Positions 6,666 to 11,577 of a DNA stretch of 11,577 nucleotides are shown in pieces (the stretch's first letter is position 1; the number at the start of each line of letters is the position of its first letter). Location of the stretch: assembly GCA_002313325.1 (NCBI GenBank), contig DCBE01000038.1:1-11577 (forward strand). The letters are read 5' to 3'. The stretch comes from Flavobacteriaceae bacterium UBA1115 (GTDB taxonomy: Bacteria > Bacteroidota > Bacteroidia > Flavobacteriales > Flavobacteriaceae). The notes beneath the pieces are model-generated. The model had not been told where the DNA came from. It saw nothing but the letters and a program-made list of their open reading frames with translations, and did not search any database. A program made the position numbers and the translations under genes.

Positions 6666-8110
6666 TCAATAAAATCAGCTACTATTTTACCCGAGATTAG
6701 TGCGGGCGGAACTCCTGGGCCAGGAACGGTAAGTTGGCCCGTAAAATACAGTCCATCAATGGTTTTACTCTTCATTTTGGGTCTTAAGAATGCGGTCTGC
6801 AACAAGGTATTGGCCAACCCATAGGCATTGCCTTTGTAAGAATTATATACCTCTTTGAAATCTTTGACACAAAACGATTCGTTGAATAGAATATGTGATT
6901 TTATTTCGGTATCGGTCAACGCTTCCATTCGGTTAAGTACCGCGTCACAATACTTTTCACGCAGCTCAGGCGTGTCCTTTAGATTGGGTGCTATGGGAAT
7001 TAAAATAAAGCAAGCTTCTTTTCCTTTGGGCGCCATTAGTGGGTCGCTTTGCGAAGGCAGGTTGACATAAAACAGAGGCTCGTCTGGCCATTCGGGGGTG
7101 TCGTAAATACTCCCGGCATGGGCGTCAAAATCAACATCGAAAAAGAGGTTGTGATGCGCCAGCGTATCGAGTTTTTTATCCAAGCCTATATAGAACAACA
7201 AAGAAGAAGGCGCGAATGTTTTTTTATCCCAATATGCCTCGCTATAGGCGCGCTTTTCTTTGGGCAATAAGGTTTCGGTGTGGTGGTAGTCCGCTCCTGA
7301 AATGACAACATCGGCTTCAATTATTCCTTTCCCAGTACGAACGCCACTGGCTTTGCCATTCTGAAGTAAAATTTTATCTACGCCATGGTCGGTGTGATAG
7401 CTTACGCCTAGCGATTTCCCCAAGGTTACCATGCCATCCACAATTTGGTACATACCGCCCTTGGGGTGCCAAGTGCCCAAGCCAAAATCGGCATAATTCA
7501 TAAAGTTGTAGAAGGCAGGAGTGCTTTCGGGTTTGGCCCCCAAAAACAATACGGGAAACTGCAACAAGGAACGTAGTTTTTGATTTTTAAATTGCTTTTC
7601 CACTTGACCTCTAATATTGGTAAAAAACAAGACCACTTTTTTGACGGTTTGTGGTGTTACCAATTCTAGTGGCGATACGCCTGGGCGATACACCAAATCC
7701 TTGACGGCTGTGTCGTAATTGATTCGTGCCTTTTCTAAAAATCGTGTAAGCTTCGCCCCGCTTCCGGCTTCGATTTCCTCAAAGCGAGCGGCAATTTTAG
7801 CAATGCTATCCTCTACAGGAAACAGATCATCTTTGCCAAAAACTACTTGGTAGCCAGGCGACAAACGATCGAGTGTGTAATAGTCGGATACTTGTTTGCC
7901 GAAGTCACCAAAAAAAGATTCAAATACATCGGGCATCCAATACCACGATGGCCCCATGTCAAAAGTAAAACCGTCTTTTTTAAACTGTCGGGCGCGGCCG
8001 CCTAGGGAGTCGTTTTTTTCAAGGACTTGTACTTGGTGTCCCTTTTTCGCCAAATAGCAGGCAGCGGATAAAGAAGAAAATCCAGAACCAATAATAACAA
8101 TCTTTTTCAT
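6662..8110 (-). CDS. crtI: Phytoene desaturase CrtI
   Basis: A 482-residue FAD-dependent carotene desaturase at normal length. It has IVIIGSGFSSLSAA (4-17) as dinucleotide-binding fold with E31, GGRAR (37-41), DMGPSWYWMP (51-60), central NYADFGLGTWHPKGGMY, and the C-terminal FAD segment TGQLTVPGPGVPPALISGK. CrtI carries out the successive desaturations of phytoene to lycopene at the membrane surface. It differs clearly from the CrtD in this window in both signature blocks, and the WYWMP variant is the one I associate with flavobacterial CrtI. It heads a minus-strand run with the glycosyltransferase, pirin and metal-domain/MauE genes. Phytoene synthase, its most common neighbour in Bacteroidetes, is not adjacent. 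The ATG at 8110 follows a perfect -7 box by 7 bases. Confidence 0.93.
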   Translation of the reverse strand: MKKIVIIGSGFSSLSAACYLAKKGHQVQVLEKNDSLGGRARQFKKDGFTFDMGPSWYWMPDVFESFFGDFGKQVSDYYTLDRLSPGYQVVFGKDDLFPVEDSIAKIAARFEEIEAGSGAKLTRFLEKARINYDTAVKDLVYRPGVSPLELVTPQTVKKVVLFFTNIRGQVEKQFKNQKLRSLLQFPVLFLGAKPESTPAFYNFMNYADFGLGTWHPKGGMYQIVDGMVTLGKSLGVSYHTDHGVDKILLQNGKASGVRTGKGIIEADVVISGADYHHTETLLPKEKRAYSEAYWDKKTFAPSSLLFYIGLDKKLDTLAHHNLFFDVDFDAHAGSIYDTPEWPDEPLFYVNLPSQSDPLMAPKGKEACFILIPIAPNLKDTPELREKYCDAVLNRMEALTDTEIKSHILFNESFCVKDFKEVYNSYKGNAYGLANTLLQTAFLRPKMKSKTIDGLYFTGQLTVPGPGVPPALISGKIVADFIE

Positions 8111-8117
8111 AGGTCTA

Positions 8118-8125
8118 CAAATTTA
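8118..8125 (-). promoter_or_regulatory. Putative crtI promoter (-7 box)
   Basis: On the minus strand TAAATTTG matches TAnnTTTG exactly, ending 7 bases before the crtI ATG. No TTG lies 17-23 bases upstream; an imperfect dyad (8125-8147) fills that space instead. A start site at the usual distance would give a leader of 0-4 bases. Confidence 0.45.
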
Positions 8126-8147
8126 CCATATATTTTGCTTAGATGGT
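8125..8147. repeat. Imperfect dyad in the crtI promoter spacer
   Basis: ACCATATA (8125-8132) and TAGATGGT (8140-8147) are reverse complements apart from one base, separated by 7 bases. The dyad abuts the crtI -7 box in the 73-base gap between crtI and the divergent small gene. MerR-family regulators, which often control carotenoid genes in bacteria, bind dyads in this position, so it is an operator candidate. A single imperfect dyad can arise by chance. Confidence 0.35.
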
Positions 8148-8161
8148 GTTTCTTGAAATTG

Positions 8162-8169
8162 TATATTTA
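8162..8169 (+). promoter_or_regulatory. Possible -7 box before the small cysteine-rich gene
   Basis: TATATTTA matches TAnnTTTG in all but the last base and lies 14 bases before the ATG at 8184. A TTG at 8135-8137 gives a 24-base spacer, slightly long. The tract is AT-rich, so chance matches are likely. Confidence 0.3.
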
Positions 8170-8183
8170 TATAAACAATAATC

Positions 8184-8375
8184 ATGGCAACATACGCACT
8201 CAATCAACATGGTATGTCGGTTGACGCATCTTGTGCGAAATACGACATGCCATTTGTGAACGGTCATCTGTCGCTATACGATGACAGTGATGTACAAATT
8301 TCGCAATGCCCTTCGTGTGAGGGTAAAATTAAGTCGCCACAATGCTGTGGCGCATACATAAGCTGCAAAATCTAA
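8184..8375 (+). CDS. Small cysteine-rich protein, possible zinc-binding, unknown function
   Basis: A 63-residue ORF with six cysteines at 17, 42, 45, 54, 55 and 61. The C-terminal part, CPSC (42-45), then CC (54-55) and C61, resembles a small zinc ribbon or knuckle. There is no signal peptide or membrane segment. Its TAA overlaps the ATG of the pterin dehydratase as TAATG (8373-8377), an arrangement typical of coupled genes, and this is the main reason to regard it as real. A plausible -7 box lies 14 bases before its ATG. I do not recognise a named family. It could be a metal-binding accessory protein; nothing in the sequence fixes a function. Confidence 0.6.
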   Translation: MATYALNQHGMSVDASCAKYDMPFVNGHLSLYDDSDVQISQCPSCEGKIKSPQCCGAYISCKI

Positions 8376-8668
8376 TGAAACACTACACCGCGGCAAATAT
8401 TGCTGAAGCTCTTGGCACACATGCTGTTGATTGGCAGTGGGATGCAGGATGCATCAAAACCGAGTTGGAATTTAAAGACTTTAAAACGGCCTTTGCTTTT
8501 ATGTCAAAGGTTGCGGACATGGCCGAAAAGTTAGGCCACCATCCCGACTGGGAAAACAGTTACAACCGCATCGGGATTTCATTACGTACCCATGACCAAA
8601 ATGCCGTTACTACGCTTGATGTAGCGTTGGCGAAACACATAAGTATGTTATATAGCAGTCATCCCTAG
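8375..8668 (+). CDS. 4a-hydroxytetrahydrobiopterin dehydratase (pterin-4a-carbinolamine dehydratase)
   Basis: A 97-residue protein of the PCD/DCoH family. The signature is AEKLGHHPDW (50-59), with the His55-His56 pair, followed by LRTHDQNAVTTLD (70-82) with His73-Asp74. These are the residues that line the active site in known PCDs. The enzyme dehydrates 4a-hydroxytetrahydrobiopterin during pterin cofactor recycling for aromatic amino acid hydroxylases; it is cytoplasmic. I chose the ATG at 8375 because it gives normal family length and forms a TAATG overlap with the upstream small gene. An in-frame ATG at 8342 would add 11 residues overlapping that gene. No aromatic amino acid hydroxylase lies in the window. 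Confidence 0.92.
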   Translation: MKHYTAANIAEALGTHAVDWQWDAGCIKTELEFKDFKTAFAFMSKVADMAEKLGHHPDWENSYNRIGISLRTHDQNAVTTLDVALAKHISMLYSSHP

Positions 8669-8675
8669 CCCAAAA

Positions 8676-8780
8676 AAGCAGGTCTAAAAGATTGACTCTT
8701 CTCATACAAATACCCCATTTTAGCATATTCACACATACGGCTTATGTGTTTGGGGATGTATACATTACAAAAGCCTGCTT
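8676..8780. repeat. Nested inverted repeats in the intergenic region
   Basis: The 167-base gap after the pterin dehydratase holds three nested pairings. AAGCAGG (8676-8682) pairs with CCTGCTT (8774-8780). CCCCA (8713-8717) pairs with TGGGG (8751-8755). ACACATA (8731-8737) pairs with TATGTGT (8743-8749) around the 5-base loop CGGCT. The inner hairpin may end upstream transcription, though no U-run follows it. The whole could instead be a structured RNA, but it lies upstream of the likely promoter of the next gene, so it is probably not in that gene's leader. Beyond this the gap shows nothing recognisable. Confidence 0.4.
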
Positions 8781-8821
8781 AGATCAAGCGGAAGCCTCAA
8801 CCGCAAGATAGTGGGTAATTT

Positions 8822-8855
8822 TTGTAAAAAAAAGCATGCAAAAGTTGTATTTTTG
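8822..8855 (+). promoter_or_regulatory. Putative promoter of the persulfide dioxygenase-rhodanese gene
   Basis: TTG (8822-8824), a 23-base spacer and TATTTTTG (8848-8855) form a Bacteroidetes-type promoter; the -7 box is an exact match to TAnnTTTG. The start site would fall near 8860, giving a leader of about 14 bases to the ATG at 8875. The box overlaps the codons following the in-frame ATG at 8836, which argues that 8836 is not the start. Confidence 0.5.
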
Positions 8856-8874
8856 TGAGCATAACATAAATCGC

Positions 8875-10284
8875 ATGAAAGTTGAGCAGTTATACACGGG
8901 TTGTTTGGCGCAAGGTGCTTACTATATTGAAAGCAATGGTGAAGCAGCCGTTATTGATCCGCTGCGCGAAACCAGCCCATACTTGGAGCGCGCCGAACGA
9001 GACGGAGCGACTATTAAATATGTGTTTGAAACGCATTTTCATGCCGACTTTGTAAGTGGGCATTTAACCCTTGCTAAAAAAACGAATGCTCCCATTATTT
9101 TTGGCCCAAATGCCAACCCTAATTTTGAAGCCCTTATTGCCACCGATGGGCAGGAATTTAAAATAGGTGAAGCCACAATTGTAGCCTTACATACACCTGG
9201 TCACACCATGGAAAGCACCACCTATTTGTTGCGCGATGCCAACGGAAAAGACCACGCTGTTTTTACTGGGGACACCCTCTTTTTGGGGGATGTGGGCCGT
9301 CCGGACCTGGCTCAAAAAGGAAAGGAGCTAACGCAAGAGCAATTGGCAGGAACACTTTTTGATAGCTTACGCAATAAAATCATGCCGCTCGCTGACGATG
9401 TCATTGTCTATCCAGCACACGGCGCAGGATCGGCCTGTGGAAAAAACATGATGAAAGAAACGGTTGACACGCTCGGCAATCAAAAAAAAATGAATTACGC
9501 CCTTCGGGCCGATATGGATAAGGAGACTTTTGTCAAAGAAGTCACGGATGGTTTACTTCCACCCCCAAACTATTTCCAGCTCAATGTCAAAATGAACAAG
9601 GAGGGATATGCTGATTTGGATGCGGTGATTGAAATGGGAAAACGTGCCCTATCACCAGATGCATTTGAAATTGCAGCCAATGCAACTGGTGCTGTTGTTT
9701 TGGACGTAAGACACCACAACGATTTTATAGTAGGACATATTCCACGGTCTATTTTTATCGGTCTTGATGGTGGGTTTGCCCCTTGGGCAGGTACGCTTAT
9801 AGCTGATGCAAAACAACCCATTTTGTTGGTTGCTGACGAAAATCGCGTTGAAGAGGCCGTTACCAGACTATCACGTGTAGGCTTTGACAATACAATTGGC
9901 TATTTGGCGGGTGGTTTTGACCGTTGGCAAAAGGCCTCTAAAGAAGTAGATACCCTTGCCTCTGTGTCGGCGACAACACTTAAAGCGGATCTTGAAAAAG
10001 GCGACATCCATGTTTTTGATGTACGCAAGCCATCTGAATTCGGTTCAGAACATATACCAGTTGCAGAAAATACGCCTCTTGATTTTATCAATCGTCATTT
10101 GGCCGAATTTCCTGTAAACAAATCCTTTTATGTGCATTGTGCCGGAGGATATCGTTCTGTGATTGCGGGTTCCATTCTTAAAAGCCGAGGCATCCATAAT
10201 GTAATTGACGTTGCAGGAGGTTTTAAGGCAATCAAGGAAGCCAAAATCGCTGTATCAGACTATGTTTGCCCTTCTACTTTATAA
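8875..10284 (+). CDS. Persulfide dioxygenase-rhodanese fusion (CstB/BlH-like)
   Basis: From the ATG at 8875 the protein has 469 residues in three parts. Residues 1-240 are a metallo-beta-lactamase fold of the ETHE1/persulfide dioxygenase type: THFHAD (53-58), His110 in TPGH, Asp133 in FTGDTLF, and His182 in YPAH; GDVGRPD (138-144) is also characteristic. Residues 265-355 form a rhodanese-like domain whose active loop position (ADENRVEE, 320-327) has no cysteine. Residues 365-460 are a second rhodanese domain with active-site C422AGGYRS. This order is known from CstB-like proteins, which oxidise persulfide sulfur and transfer sulfane sulfur to sulfite, giving thiosulfate. No transporter or CsoR-type regulator is seen beside it. 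The start at 8875 is preferred over the in-frame ATG at 8836 because a promoter match lies between them and MKVEQLYTGCLAQ is the usual beginning. Confidence 0.9.
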   Translation: MKVEQLYTGCLAQGAYYIESNGEAAVIDPLRETSPYLERAERDGATIKYVFETHFHADFVSGHLTLAKKTNAPIIFGPNANPNFEALIATDGQEFKIGEATIVALHTPGHTMESTTYLLRDANGKDHAVFTGDTLFLGDVGRPDLAQKGKELTQEQLAGTLFDSLRNKIMPLADDVIVYPAHGAGSACGKNMMKETVDTLGNQKKMNYALRADMDKETFVKEVTDGLLPPPNYFQLNVKMNKEGYADLDAVIEMGKRALSPDAFEIAANATGAVVLDVRHHNDFIVGHIPRSIFIGLDGGFAPWAGTLIADAKQPILLVADENRVEEAVTRLSRVGFDNTIGYLAGGFDRWQKASKEVDTLASVSATTLKADLEKGDIHVFDVRKPSEFGSEHIPVAENTPLDFINRHLAEFPVNKSFYVHCAGGYRSVIAGSILKSRGIHNVIDVAGGFKAIKEAKIAVSDYVCPSTL

Positions 10285-10302
10285 CTGTTTTGGAATACAG
10301 TT
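10283..10302 (+). terminator. Weak hairpin at the end of the sulfur gene
   Basis: AACTGT (10283-10288) and ACAGTT (10297-10302) can form a 6-bp stem with an 8-base loop, beginning within the stop codon. A T-run occurs only about 13 bases later (10317 onward), so as an intrinsic terminator it is weak. Confidence 0.3.
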
Positions 10303-10393
10303 GAATTATAATGCCCTTTTTTATTTGCTTCAACCTAAATATAAAAAAAATACTTCAAGCAGCCGAAATTAAAGAACAGGGTATGACTATGGT

Positions 10394-11577
10394 TTAATTT
10401 TTTAACACCATATAAGTTAGTTCTTCATTATTTAATTTGTTTATTGCTTTTACAATGTAGCTAGCAGTAGACAGGTGTTCTATATTGATAGAATTACCTG
10501 TTAGTACCATTAGCTTGTTGCCTAACATATCGTATACTTCTATATCGTGGTCTTTATCGCTGTTTAAGGACAATAGAGATGAAGTTGGATTCGGAAAAAA
10601 AACTGGTGAGTTTAAAACATTATGACTACTATTTATTAAACTTGGATTAATTATCTTCATTATGCCAACTTCAGTATCTCCAAAAGCATCGGTGTCATTA
10701 AATATTACATATCCGTTTTCAGTTAAATCTCCATATTCAGTCGCAGTATTTGCCTCCTCGTGGCAAAAAACATCACTTCTAATTATATTGCCGTTAAAAT
10801 CAGTAAATAAAACCCATCCGTTCCAAATATCTGAAGACTCAAAAGGGGGATTAACAGCAGAATATGACTCACTTTCATCACCAGTTCCCCCAAACAAATA
10901 AATTCCTTCGTCCGATATTTTTATTCCGTATAATTCATTTCTTATATATTTTAAATCGTATCCTCTTGGATTTGCATAATGTTTAGCCCAGATTATATTA
11001 GCCTCTAAATCAATTTTGATGGATGAATAGTCAAACGGCTCTCCATTACCATCTCTTCCCCTATGTCCACCATAATAAATTATGTCGTTATGTATACCCA
11101 AATCAGCAGGTATTATTGCCTCTGTACCCGAAAGATTACGCGTCCATAATTCATTACCACTATTATTTAACTTTGTTAGAGTTAAGTTACCTTCATAATT
11201 AGTTGATCCGTAAAATAGATTTCCATTCGAAGATTCAACAATTGAGACAGCATATTCTGTTTGACTATTGATTGCTGTCCAAATTTCCTGTCCATTTAAT
11301 GGGTTTACTTTTATCACCATCGCATTTCCACCATAAACAATAAAAATTGTATCAGGCTCATCTCCACCAATGAATCCTGAGCCATAAATATATCCGTCAT
11401 TGGCTATTATAGTTGATCTTATACCATCAAACATTGATGAGCTTCCGCTTGAATTATAAACCTGACTCCAAATTATTGAGCCATCATCTCCATTTATCCT
11501 TGCCATCCACCTTTCTTGTGTATTTCCTGATCCACCACTAACTATATAATCAGCTCTGTTATTATCATTAATTTCTG
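10394..11577 (-). CDS. Secreted beta-propeller protein with T9SS type A sorting domain, N-terminus cut by window edge
   Basis: The reading frame stays open to base 11577 with no stop upstream of the ATG at 11506. That upstream sequence encodes the same kind of repeat (for example NRADYIVSGGSGNTQERW), so the true start is outside the window; about 393 residues are visible. The body contains several units of the form (N/D)G-x-x-(I/L)W, such as NGDDGSIIWS, NPLNGQEIWT, NNSGNELWT and LEANIIWA, typical of PQQ-like or delta-60-type propellers. The last 68 residues begin FFPNPTSS, include EVYDMLGNKL, and end in a strand, matching the Por secretion-tail domain that directs proteins through T9SS to the surface or medium. 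No enzymatic residues stand out, so an adhesin or binding role is only possible. The gene is markedly more AT-rich than the rest of the window. Confidence 0.85.
   Translation of the reverse strand, partial: EINDNNRADYIVSGGSGNTQERWMARINGDDGSIIWSQVYNSSGSSSMFDGIRSTIIANDGYIYGSGFIGGDEPDTIFIVYGGNAMVIKVNPLNGQEIWTAINSQTEYAVSIVESSNGNLFYGSTNYEGNLTLTKLNNSGNELWTRNLSGTEAIIPADLGIHNDIIYYGGHRGRDGNGEPFDYSSIKIDLEANIIWAKHYANPRGYDLKYIRNELYGIKISDEGIYLFGGTGDESESYSAVNPPFESSDIWNGWVLFTDFNGNIIRSDVFCHEEANTATEYGDLTENGYVIFNDTDAFGDTEVGIMKIINPSLINSSHNVLNSPVFFPNPTSSLLSLNSDKDHDIEVYDMLGNKLMVLTGNSINIEHLSTASYIVKAINKLNNEELTYMVLKN

Noticed and set aside
8342..8374. Upstream in-frame ATG for the pterin dehydratase
   Set aside because: It would overlap the small gene by more than 30 bases and lengthen the protein beyond family norm; the TAATG junction at 8375 is preferred.
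8836..8874. Upstream in-frame ATG for the persulfide dioxygenase fusion
   Set aside because: A perfect -7 promoter box lies between this ATG and 8875, and the extra residues do not resemble the family's N-terminus.
10285..10393. Near-repeated words GCTTCAA and CTTCAAGC as a bidirectional terminator
   Set aside because: The words are not reverse complements of each other, so they do not form a stem.
10394..11506. Treating the T9SS protein as complete from the ATG at 11506
   Set aside because: The frame is open to the window edge and upstream codons encode more of the same repeat, with no signal peptide at 11506.
1..11577. CRISPR arrays, tRNA or rRNA genes, insertion sequences
   Set aside because: No regularly spaced direct repeats, no cloverleaf pattern and no transposase-like reading frame were seen on either strand.

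Overview
The window looks like chromosomal DNA of a pigmented member of the Bacteroidetes, most likely a flavobacterium. The grounds are a set of flavobacterial-type carotenoid genes, a C-terminal type IX secretion (T9SS) sorting domain, near absence of Shine-Dalgarno sites, and several upstream matches to the Bacteroidetes -7 promoter box TAnnTTTG. It is gene-dense, with no gap above 300 bases and no rRNA, tRNA, CRISPR array or recognisable insertion sequence.

Layout. (1) Positions 1-2682, minus strand: a tightly overlapping operon read crtA-like 2-hydroxylase, then crtD 3,4-desaturase, then a cruF-like 1',2'-hydratase that runs off the left edge. (2) Positions 2683-2809: a divergent promoter region with a perfect 11-base inverted repeat. 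(3) Positions 2810-4237, plus strand: a predicted beta-propeller lipoprotein and an NADPH-dependent FMN reductase family protein. (4) Positions 4232-8110, minus strand: crtI (phytoene desaturase), a GT-B glycosyltransferase overlapping crtI by 4 bases, a pirin, and a membrane protein joining a heavy-metal-associated domain to a MauE-type domain. (5) Positions 8184-10284, plus strand: a 63-residue cysteine-rich protein, pterin-4a-carbinolamine dehydratase, and a persulfide dioxygenase-rhodanese fusion of the CstB/BlH type. (6) Positions 10394-11577, minus strand: the C-terminal part of a large AT-rich secreted beta-propeller protein with a T9SS sorting domain.

How the genes work together. CrtI makes the acyclic coloured carotene. 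CruF, CrtD and the CrtA-like enzyme would then convert an open psi end into a 1'-hydroxy, 2'-hydroxy, 3',4'-didehydro end, as in myxol. Phytoene synthase, lycopene cyclase and beta-carotene hydroxylase are not in the window and must lie elsewhere. The glycosyltransferase coupled to crtI is a candidate carotenoid glycosyltransferase, but that is inference from context. The two carotenoid operons share one feature: a -7-like box only 4-7 bases before the first ATG, suggesting leaderless or nearly leaderless mRNAs.

I see no clearly unprecedented multi-gene system. The points most worth checking are the crtI-glycosyltransferase coupling, the pirin/metal-domain pair, the cysteine-rich protein coupled to the pterin dehydratase, the 11-base inverted repeat, and the leaderless-looking promoters.
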